From Ruminococcaceae bacterium UBA6364 (lineage in GTDB: Bacteria > Bacillota > Clostridia > Oscillospirales > Acutalibacteraceae), in contig DJRI01000130.1 in assembly GCA_002440045.1 (NCBI GenBank), positions 1-5,259 on the forward strand: a DNA stretch of 5,259 nucleotides, written 5' to 3'. The first letter of the stretch is position 1. Every line of letters begins with the position of its first letter. Under the pieces are notes generated by a model. The model made no database searches. It was not told the origin of the DNA and worked only from the letters and a program-made list of their open reading frames with translations. Both the position numbers and the translations under genes were made by a program. Below are positions 1 to 5,259 of the stretch, piece by piece.

Positions 1-814
1 AGCCCGTCTTTTTAACTCTTAAAACGCCGACGTCCGTTTTTGTGTCAAAGCCGACGATTTCGGCGTCAATTTCGGTGTCGTCGCTGAACTGAATCTGAAC
101 GCTGTAGTTGCCCGAAATAACGTGAGCCGCCGTAAGAATATAGGTGTATGTGTTCGTCGCGTCGGCACCTACGATTATTCCCGAGCCTTCGCCCGCTTTT
201 TGATTGTTTGAATAAACAACAACGCCGACGTTTATATCTTTGACAGCGGCATAAACCTGTTCTGCCGTCATTGAGCCGCTGCCCGAGTATTCGGATGCCG
301 AAACGGGCGACTGCTCAACGCCGGGTGTTGCGGCTCCTCCTGTGGTGGTCTTTGTGTTCTGTGAATTTCCGTCGGTGACGGGGCTTGAATTGCCTCTTGA
401 AGAGATTGCCGTGCCGACGCCGATTGAAGCTATAACTATGCAAATGCAAACAAGAATAGCAAAGACTGTTTTGCCGGTGTTTTTCTTTTTCTTCTTCTGC
501 TGCGGCGGCTGCGTGTTTTGCGCGGTGTTGTAGCCTGTGTAGCTTTGATTGCCCATACCGCTTGCGTCATACGTTTTGTGAGCGGAAGCACCGGGTGAAG
601 TGCCGAAGCTTTGATTTGAAAAAGAGCCGAATCCGCCGTAAGCACTGCCCTGAGAAGACTGTGCGCCGTTCGGCGAAGTGCCGAAAGAGGGCGCGCCGCC
701 CGAAGTGTTACCGGGGTTTGTGGCGTTGTTTTCGTTCCCTGAAAAGCCTGCGCCGTGAGAATCGCTTGCGGCGGTGTTTTCTGTGTTCATATTATCGTTT
801 GTGAAGTCGTTCAT
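1..814 (-). CDS. HtrA/DegP-like membrane-anchored serine protease, 3' end cut by window edge
   Basis: Only the first 271 codons are inside the window; I translated them by hand from the ATG at 814-812, which has a GGAGGAAG ribosome binding site at 827-820. The protein opens with a hydrophilic Ser/Gly/Asn/Gln-rich cytoplasmic stretch (about 1-106) containing SFGTSP twice (43-48 and 69-74). A run of five lysines (107-111) then precedes one membrane helix (about 116-137) and a Ser/Thr/Gly-rich linker (138-180). The trypsin-like protease domain begins around 182. GSGIIV (210-215) and LTAAHV (227-232) place the catalytic His at 231, and TDVGVLRV (260-267) places the catalytic Asp at 261. The 30-residue His-Asp distance equals that of DegP (105/135). 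The catalytic serine (GNSGG) and any PDZ domain would lie beyond the edge. Family role: degradation of misfolded proteins outside the membrane. It lies 94 bases downstream of the histidine kinase gene, suggesting stress-responsive control. The family call is firm; which HtrA paralogue it is cannot be told. Confidence 0.92.
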   Translation of the reverse strand, partial: MNDFTNDNMNTENTAASDSHGAGFSGNENNATNPGNTSGGAPSFGTSPNGAQSSQGSAYGGFGSFSNQSFGTSPGASAHKTYDASGMGNQSYTGYNTAQNTQPPQQKKKKKNTGKTVFAILVCICIVIASIGVGTAISSRGNSSPVTDGNSQNTKTTTGGAATPGVEQSPVSASEYSGSGSMTAEQVYAAVKDINVGVVVYSNNQKAGEGSGIIVGADATNTYTYILTAAHVISGNYSVQIQFSDDTEIDAEIVGFDTKTDVGVLRVKKTG

Positions 815-819
815 ATATT

Positions 820-848
820 CTTCCTCCGTTTCTGACGGTATAATACCA
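820..848 (-). promoter_or_regulatory. Candidate extended -10 promoter and ribosome binding site of the HtrA-like gene
   Basis: Read on the minus strand, TGGTATTAT at 848-840 is an extended -10 element (TGn followed by TATTAT, one mismatch from TATAAT). A conventional -35 hexamer is poor at 16-17 bases upstream (TTATTT-like), which is typical of extended -10 or activator-dependent promoters. Transcription would start near 833, giving a leader of about 20 bases that carries GGAGGAAG at 827-820, five bases before the ATG at 814. I see no terminator between the kinase stop codon and this site, so readthrough from the two-component operon is also likely. The promoter is read by eye and untested. 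Confidence 0.5.
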
Positions 849-908
849 TAAGAATGTGAACAAATAATGTAAATAATTTAACGAATACTGAAATATCGTT
901 TGAACAAA

Positions 909-2417
909 TTACTTCGGCAGTTTCACTGTGAAACGCGTAAAGTTGTTTACTTCGCTTTCTACAGAAATTGTGCCGCCGTGAAGGTCAACAATGCTTTTTA
1001 CAAGATAAAGCCCAAGCCCCGTGCTTTTTACGTCGGTGCTTCTTGAAGCGTCCACCTTATAAAATCTGTCAAACACACGCTTTAAATCGTCTTTAGGTAT
1101 TCCTTTGCCGCTGTTTGTAATTGAAAAATATGCATATTTGTTGTCGTTTGCCGTGTTCACAAGGATTTTTCCGTTTTCGTCGGTGAATTTAACCGCGTTG
1201 TCAACAAGGTTATAAACAACCTGGTCAATCATTGCGCTGTCGCCGTGAACGGTTGTTTTTGAAAGGTCCTCAAGACCCATAACGGCAATTTTTTTGTCCG
1301 AAATAAGCTGTTCAAAGCCCAAAAACGTTGAAACAAGCTTGCCCGAAACGTCAAATTGTTCGATATTCATATCAATATTGCCCGTTTCGATTTTAGATAT
1401 GTTAAGCATCATATTTACCATTTTTGAAAGCCGCTTAACTTCGGAAGCGACGATTTCAAGGTAATAATTCTGCTTTTCGGGCGGAATAGTGCCGTCAAGA
1501 ATGCCGTTTATAAAGCCGCCGATCGTGGTCATCGGCGTTTTAAATTCGTGCGAGACGTTTGCAATAAAGCTTCTTCTTGAATTTTCAAGCTTTGAAAGCG
1601 AAACCGCCATAGCGTTAAATTCCGTAATAAGCTCCGCTAACTCATCGTTTGTGTTAAGCTCGGGCACCTTGTATGAAAAATCACCCGCCGCATAACAGCG
1701 CGTTGCCGCGGCAAGCTGCCGTATCGGCTTTGTGAATTTGTCGGTAAGAAAATACAGCGCAATCGTCATAACAAGAAGTGTGATTGCCGCCGCCAGCAAA
1801 AACATTGTAAGAATTTTTGAAGCAGAGCCCATAATTTCGCCCGAAACGGGTGAAGTCACAACAACAAATCCCGAGAATTCGCCTTTTAAGAGAATGGGCG
1901 CAAGCGCCACCGCGTGCATTTTTGAATAGACGCCGTCAAGCTTTGAAAATTCGGAATATTCGCCGTCTTTTACGCGCTCTATTACAGAAGCGGGGATTGT
2001 TATGTCACGGTGATATATGCACGAGGTGTCGTCGGAAAGCTCAAAAGAATTTTTCAAAATGTCTTTACAGGCTATTACCGTGCCGTATTTATTGCAGATA
2101 AAAACATCGCTGTCGGTGCAGTTTGACATAATGTCAAGCGTTTTGTAAAGCATCATGGCGGCGCCCTCGGGGTTTCGCGCGGCCGCCTGAGAAATTACAA
2201 GCTCCGACGTCATATTTGAAACGCTTTTTGAGTTTTCGGAAAGCTCGTCGAGAGTGTTTGAACGCAAAAATGTTGAAACAAACGTCATAAGCGCAATGCC
2301 GACTATTAAAAAGCTTACAAGTATTATTGATGAAAAAATAAGGAAATATTTAAGGAAAAACGTTCCTTTACCGTTGTTAACATTCGGAATGGAATGTATA
2401 TCTTTATTTCGTTTCAA
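909..2417 (-). CDS. Membrane sensor histidine kinase (HAMP, HisKA, HATPase)
   Basis: This 502-residue kinase senses an extracytoplasmic or membrane signal and phosphorylates the regulator encoded just upstream. Order of parts: short cytoplasmic N-terminus; membrane helix about 24-48; an extracytoplasmic domain about 52-200 whose VFICNKYGTVIAC segment (105-117) resembles the strand-turn-strand of Cache/PAS-like sensor folds; helix 2 about 203-224; HAMP about 225-277 (Pro231, Asp258-Glu259); HisKA with H-box NVSHEFKTP, phosphoacceptor His290; HATPase with N-box around Asn403/Asn407, G1 NSGKGI (435-440, Asn in place of the usual Asp, a variant I believe occurs in this family), F-box FDRFYK (449-454) and G2 GLGL (467-470). 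There is no PAS domain between HAMP and HisKA. The start is TTG at 2417: an in-frame stop lies at 2429-2427, and the next Met (44) is inside the first helix. The gene overlaps the regulator's end by 14 bases. The four Cys at 100, 108, 117 and 133 in the sensor domain are unusual. Confidence 0.96.
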   Translation of the reverse strand: MKRNKDIHSIPNVNNGKGTFFLKYFLIFSSIILVSFLIVGIALMTFVSTFLRSNTLDELSENSKSVSNMTSELVISQAAARNPEGAAMMLYKTLDIMSNCTDSDVFICNKYGTVIACKDILKNSFELSDDTSCIYHRDITIPASVIERVKDGEYSEFSKLDGVYSKMHAVALAPILLKGEFSGFVVVTSPVSGEIMGSASKILTMFLLAAAITLLVMTIALYFLTDKFTKPIRQLAAATRCYAAGDFSYKVPELNTNDELAELITEFNAMAVSLSKLENSRRSFIANVSHEFKTPMTTIGGFINGILDGTIPPEKQNYYLEIVASEVKRLSKMVNMMLNISKIETGNIDMNIEQFDVSGKLVSTFLGFEQLISDKKIAVMGLEDLSKTTVHGDSAMIDQVVYNLVDNAVKFTDENGKILVNTANDNKYAYFSITNSGKGIPKDDLKRVFDRFYKVDASRSTDVKSTGLGLYLVKSIVDLHGGTISVESEVNNFTRFTVKLPK

Positions 2418-3099
2418 ATTTATAACCTACGCCCCATACCGTTTTAAGTTCCCATTTGTCGGAGACGCCCTCAAGCTTTTCGCGAAGCCTTTTAACGTGG
2501 ACGTCAACCGTGCGCGAGTCGCCGTAATATTCAAATCCCCAAACTTCGTCAAGAAGCTGGTCGCGCGTGTAAACCCTGTTGGGGTTGCTTGCAAGGTGAT
2601 AAATAAGCTCAAGCTCCTTAGGCGGCGTGTCGATATGTTTGCCGTTTACGGTAAGCTCGTAGTTTGAAAGGTTAATTGTGAGCTTGTCATAAGAAACCTC
2701 TTTAACCTCGTTTGCAGAATCCTGCCTCGGGGCTGAAGTGCGCCTTAAAACGGCTTTGATTCTTGCAATAACTTCTTTCGGCTCAAACGGTTTTGTAATA
2801 TAGTCGTCCGCGCCGAGTTCAAGTCCGAGCACCTTGTCAAATGTTTCGCCCTTTGCCGTGAGCATAATTATTGGCGCTTGCGAAAACTTTCTTATTTCGC
2901 GGCAAATCTGCCAGCCGTCAAGCCCGGGAAGCATTATGTCAAGAAGAACAAGGTCGGGCGAGTAGGATTTGAAAGCGTCCACCGCTTTAAGACCGTCCGT
3001 TACGGTTTCGGTCGAAAAGCCCTCTTTTTCAAGGTAGAGCCTTAAAAGCTCGCAAATATTAACGTCGTCGTCAATTATAAGTATTTTTTCCATTGCCAT
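2404..3099 (-). CDS. OmpR/PhoB-family response regulator
   Basis: This 231-residue transcription factor is the phosphorylation partner of the overlapping kinase. The receiver domain (about 4-120) has the acidic pocket Asp10-Asp12, phosphoacceptor Asp54 in LLDIMLPG, switch Thr81, Tyr100 and the invariant Lys103 in TKPF. A linker (121-133) leads to the winged-helix DNA-binding domain (about 134-230), with the recognition-helix segment RTVDVHVKRLREKLE (196-210) and the closing wing VWGVGYKFE (221-229). All key residues are present and the length is typical of the family. Two ATGs compete, at 3099 and 3093; the first is chosen because GGAGG at 3112-3108 sits 8 bases before it, against 14 for the second. 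Members usually bind tandem direct repeats as dimers, and two GTAAAAT copies lie upstream (3161-3143). Sequence alone does not say which subgroup it is: CssR-, CiaR- or WalR-like roles are all possible. Confidence 0.97.
   Translation of the reverse strand: MAMEKILIIDDDVNICELLRLYLEKEGFSTETVTDGLKAVDAFKSYSPDLVLLDIMLPGLDGWQICREIRKFSQAPIIMLTAKGETFDKVLGLELGADDYITKPFEPKEVIARIKAVLRRTSAPRQDSANEVKEVSYDKLTINLSNYELTVNGKHIDTPPKELELIYHLASNPNRVYTRDQLLDEVWGFEYYGDSRTVDVHVKRLREKLEGVSDKWELKTVWGVGYKFETK
2418..2429 (-). promoter_or_regulatory. Weak ribosome binding site of the kinase inside the regulator's last codons
   Basis: TAGG at 2429-2426 lies 8 bases before the TTG start at 2417, all within the coding end of the response regulator. 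Both the binding site and the start codon are weak, so translation of the kinase probably depends on ribosomes finishing the regulator (stop at 2406-2404). The TAG in this site is also the kinase-frame stop that limits any longer start. Confidence 0.5.
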
Positions 3100-3107
3100 A
3101 ATTAAAA

Positions 3108-3180
3108 CCTCCGAGGAGTTATTAATGTTTTATTACTTTAATATTTTACACCAAATTTTACGGTAATGTATGAACAATTT
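3108..3180 (-). promoter_or_regulatory. Candidate promoter/operator region of the two-component operon
   Basis: This AT-rich stretch between the upstream gene's terminator and the regulator's start must drive the operon unless there is readthrough. Read on the minus strand it holds GTAAAAT twice with a 12-base period (3161-3155 and 3149-3143), and either TAAAAT could serve as a -10 element. No convincing TTGACA-like -35 is seen. A TTGTTCA sequence at 3177-3171 is shared with the HtrA upstream region. GGAGG at 3112-3108 is the regulator's ribosome binding site. The repeat period is close to the one-turn spacing OmpR-family dimers use, so autoregulation is plausible but inferred. Confidence 0.4.
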
Positions 3181-3205
3181 TTAAAATAACCGCAAAAACA
3201 GCCGT

Positions 3206-3257
3206 TTTTTTAAGAAAATTAAAAGCCGCACCGTTTCGGTAAGTGAAAACGGTGCGG
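3206..3257 (-). terminator. Intrinsic terminator after the 618-residue surface-protein gene
   Basis: An 11-bp perfect inverted repeat (CCGCACCGTTT at 3226-3236 and AAACGGTGCGG at 3247-3257) encloses a 10-base loop. In the minus-strand direction the stem is followed by a T-rich but interrupted tract (TTTTAATTTTCTT, about 3224-3212). It lies 75 bases past the stop codon at 3332 and before the next operon's promoter, the expected place for a terminator of the upstream gene. The interrupted T tract and long loop may let some transcripts read through into the regulator gene. Confidence 0.75.
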
Positions 3258-3331
3258 TAAAATCGGTAAAGCCGTTAAAGCTTTTTCATATTACATTTTT
3301 AAAATCGTAACGGGAGAGTAAGAAAGCTTGT

Positions 3332-5188
3332 TTATTTTTTCTTAGCGTTGCGCTTGTCAAGGCGCGCCTGCTTTTTAGCCTTTTTGGCTTTTTCTTTTGC
3401 CTTTCGCGCGGCATAATACTGCGATTTGTTTTTCTTCTTTGCGGTCGTTTTCATAACGATAACAATAACCGCAATAAGCGCAATAAGCAAAAGCGCAGAG
3501 CCGACAACTATCAGAATGCGGACTGTCGGATTTTTTTGCGCGGCGGTTATGTTCGCCGCGTCTCCTGCCGTGGTATCGTCGTCAATCCGAATAATTGTAA
3601 TTCTTCCGGCATCGTCTATTGAATACTTGTAGCCGTCGGGGAGGGTGTACTGCGAGTCCGAAATGACGTTGCCGTCTTTATCAACAAGCTGACCCTTTTC
3701 GTTTACGCTTACCGCCTTGCCTATAAGGTCATAAATCGAGGGGGCAATTTCGTTGATTTTGCTGACCTCGGGGCGAAGCGCGTCGATATAGTCCTTTGAC
3801 GGGTCAAAAATCGTGACGTCGCCGATTGTTTCGATTATACCCGTGATGTTGCTGTCTGTTGCGGGAACAGACCCCTGATGAACTTTTATTCTGTAATAAG
3901 ACGTTTTTGTCGTGCCCTTTGAAGTGTGCTTTGCCGTGATGTATATTACCTGAAGCTTGCTTCCCGTAAGTTCTACTTTTGAATATTTGTTTTCGGCAAC
4001 CTTTGTGTCGTTGATGTAAATTTCAATTCCCGTTTTTGAAAGCGGAGTGGGGTTTACATAAACCGACGAGCGCTGATTGTTGAGATAGACATTGTATTCG
4101 CTTATATCGCTGTAGAACTTATTTTCAAGGTCAAAACGGTGGGTTTTTGTTTTTGTCATTTCAAAAGCCTGTTCGTATGAATACCTTGTGGTTGAAATGG
4201 TGATTGACGCATCCTCATACGCCATTCGTCTTAAAAGATAATAAGCAACCGTGTCGTGCTTTACTTCGGTTTCAAGCGACTGCGGGTCAACCTTTACTTC
4301 GTACTGAATGCCGAGCATGGCGGCAAGGTATTTAATCTGAATTTCTTCGGTCGTGGCGTTTTCGGAGTCAATCGAAATACCCGCGTTTCGTATTGTCATT
4401 ATCGCAAGCCGCCTGTAGACCTCTTCGTGCGTCATTTTGGGAAGCTCGCGCACGGTAACATAGCCGTTTGTGAAAAGCGTCATAAGCGACGTGTAATATA
4501 TGTAGTCTTCAAGCGTGAGAATATTTGTATTAGAGAAGTATTTCTGCAAAAATTCGGCAAGCTTTGAGTCCTTATCCGAGATTGCAATAAGGTACATCAT
4601 AACCGCCGCTTCAAGCTTTGTGCCCTCGGGGATTGTAATGTGGTTGCCCGTAATTACATAATAAAAATCGTTCTTCATAAGAGAATAAAGAGCATTTATC
4701 ATAACAACCGAGTCGGGATTTGTTTCGTCGTCTTTTGTTATTACTATGCCGCGTTCTCTGAGCCAATCGGCTTTTGACTGACCCTCGGGTGGGGCGGAGG
4801 TTATAAGGTCAAGCGCGCCTATCTGGTTAAGAATATAGATGTAAGCCGCTTTTCTTGAACTTTCGTCAAGAGTGAACGTTGTAACGTACCCGGCGACCTC
4901 TTCTTTGAAACACGGCGCGTCGGTGCGGTAAGGATAGCTTGTGACGGGTTGCAGAACGCACTCGTTTGCAATGCCGTCAACAGATAAAAGGTCCTCTTTA
5001 ACGACAAGCTTGCGAAGCCACGACGGGTCGTTTTCGTCGTAAACATACTGCGTTCTTACGCCGATATTCTGCGTGTTGACAATCGGCGAAAACTTTCTGC
5101 CCGCCGCAGATACGGGTACCGAAAAGCACGCCGTAACGGTTATTGCCGCAAGAAATATCGCGAATACGCGTAACGCCTTGTGCTTCAT
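3332..5188 (-). CDS. Exported membrane-anchored protein with cadherin-like domain, function unknown
   Basis: I do not recognise a named family for this 618-residue protein. It begins with a signal peptide: basic N-region (K2, K4, R7), hydrophobic core about 8-20, likely signal peptidase I site VSA-A at 28/29. VTAC (18-21) also fits a lipobox, so lipidation at Cys21 is an alternative. Residues about 35-350 form a mixed, helix-rich region without a motif I know, with only two cysteines (77, 93). About 355-437 matches the pattern of the cadherin-like beta-sandwich family (SEYNVYLN, GIEIYIND, TKTSYYRIKVHQG). Then come a spacer (438-550), one membrane helix (about 556-579) and a 39-residue tail of which about half is Lys/Arg. 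Predicted topology: large extracellular part, helix, short basic cytoplasmic tail. The ATG at 5188 is chosen because AAAGGAGG at 5207-5200 precedes it and a signal peptide follows directly; the frame stays open to a TTG at 5230, but that would place the binding site inside the gene. It appears to be transcribed separately from the two-component genes. Confidence 0.85.
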   Translation of the reverse strand: MKHKALRVFAIFLAAITVTACFSVPVSAAGRKFSPIVNTQNIGVRTQYVYDENDPSWLRKLVVKEDLLSVDGIANECVLQPVTSYPYRTDAPCFKEEVAGYVTTFTLDESSRKAAYIYILNQIGALDLITSAPPEGQSKADWLRERGIVITKDDETNPDSVVMINALYSLMKNDFYYVITGNHITIPEGTKLEAAVMMYLIAISDKDSKLAEFLQKYFSNTNILTLEDYIYYTSLMTLFTNGYVTVRELPKMTHEEVYRRLAIMTIRNAGISIDSENATTEEIQIKYLAAMLGIQYEVKVDPQSLETEVKHDTVAYYLLRRMAYEDASITISTTRYSYEQAFEMTKTKTHRFDLENKFYSDISEYNVYLNNQRSSVYVNPTPLSKTGIEIYINDTKVAENKYSKVELTGSKLQVIYITAKHTSKGTTKTSYYRIKVHQGSVPATDSNITGIIETIGDVTIFDPSKDYIDALRPEVSKINEIAPSIYDLIGKAVSVNEKGQLVDKDGNVISDSQYTLPDGYKYSIDDAGRITIIRIDDDTTAGDAANITAAQKNPTVRILIVVGSALLLIALIAVIVIVMKTTAKKKNKSQYYAARKAKEKAKKAKKQARLDKRNAKKK

Positions 5189-5199
5189 AATGAATGATG

Positions 5200-5207
5200 C
5201 CTCCTTT
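5200..5207 (-). promoter_or_regulatory. Ribosome binding site that fixes the start of the surface-protein gene
   Basis: AAAGGAGG on the minus strand is close to a perfect Shine-Dalgarno sequence and lies 11 bases before the ATG at 5188, slightly long but workable. The protein from that ATG starts with a clean signal peptide, whereas the longer reading from TTG at 5230 would put 14 non-signal-like residues in front of it. Confidence 0.75.
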
Positions 5208-5234
5208 GGGCTTGGAGAATTGCAAAACAACGGT

Positions 5235-5254
5235 GTAAAGTTGATTAACTTTAC
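5235..5254. repeat. 8-bp perfect inverted repeat upstream of the surface-protein gene
   Basis: GTAAAGTT (5235-5242) and AACTTTAC (5247-5254) are perfect inverted copies separated by GATT. The dyad lies 47-66 bases before the ATG at 5188, where an operator or promoter would be. The stem is AT-rich and no T tract follows on the minus strand, so it looks more like a protein-binding dyad than a terminator. The window ends 5 bases further, so the promoter cannot be judged. Confidence 0.6.
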
Positions 5255-5259
5255 GAGTT

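Noticed and set aside
436..804. Arg/Lys-rich open frames on both strands over the start of the HtrA-like gene
   Set aside because: They are out-of-frame readings of the Ser/Gly/Asn-rich and poly-Lys codons of the HtrA head, which continues into a clear protease domain with catalytic His and Asp.
1113..1115. Asn435 replacing the usual Asp in the kinase G1 box
   Set aside because: Asn at this place is, as far as I know, a tolerated variant among active kinases, and all other ATP-binding motifs are intact, so I do not read it as loss of function.
2254..2667. Plus-strand open frame of 137 codons across the regulator-kinase junction
   Set aside because: It lies antisense to two certain genes, has no ribosome binding site that I see and no recognisable domain. 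Its openness follows from the codon pattern of the real genes.
909..3099. Assignment as the essential WalRK system
   Set aside because: The kinase lacks the PAS domain between HAMP and HisKA and no WalH, WalI or YycJ gene is present, although an HtrA follows. The resemblance of the receiver domain is generic to the family.
3195..3211. Short A/T-rich inverted repeat followed by T residues on the plus strand
   Set aside because: A 6-bp A/T stem is too weak for a terminator and there is no plus-strand gene for it to serve.
4256..4567. Plus-strand open frame of 103 codons within the surface-protein gene
   Set aside because: Antisense shadow of a convincing 618-residue gene, with no family resemblance and no promoter or ribosome binding site.
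5189..5230. Longer start (TTG at 5230) for the surface protein
   Set aside because: It would put the strong AAAGGAGG at 5207-5200 inside the gene and add 14 residues before a well-formed signal peptide.

Overview
The window looks like a chromosomal segment of a Gram-positive anaerobe, most likely a gut or rumen Clostridia lineage (Oscillospiraceae/Ruminococcaceae-like). This is inferred from strong GGAGG-type ribosome binding sites, intermediate base composition, a TTG start, Firmicutes-style protein architectures (an HtrA with a low-complexity cytoplasmic N-terminus, a cadherin-like-domain surface protein with a Lys-rich tail) and the absence of any outer-membrane feature. Taxonomy below that level cannot be read from the sequence.

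All four genes are on the minus strand, so transcription runs from high to low coordinates. In transcription order: (1) 5188-3332, a 618-residue exported, membrane-anchored protein of unknown function with one cadherin-like beta-sandwich domain, followed by an intrinsic terminator at 3257-3206; (2) 3099-2404, an OmpR/PhoB-family response regulator; (3) 2417-909, its partner sensor histidine kinase, overlapping the regulator by 14 bases and starting at TTG; (4) 814-1, an HtrA/DegP-type membrane-anchored serine protease cut off by the window edge before its catalytic serine and PDZ domain.

The regulator and kinase form a translationally coupled two-component pair with its own candidate promoter in the 232-base gap after the terminator. 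The protease follows after 94 bases, with no obvious terminator and a good extended -10 promoter of its own. A two-component system next to an HtrA protease recalls the envelope or secretion stress modules CssRS-HtrA (Bacillus) and CiaRH-HtrA (Streptococcus). A related AATGT..GAACAA sequence lies upstream of both the regulator and the protease, which would fit shared control, but this is inference. The kinase sensor domain has four closely spaced cysteines, the most distinctive protein-level feature here.

I saw no mobile element, CRISPR array, RNA gene or phage signature. The window reads as an ordinary chromosomal locus with a few points worth checking, not a clear new system.
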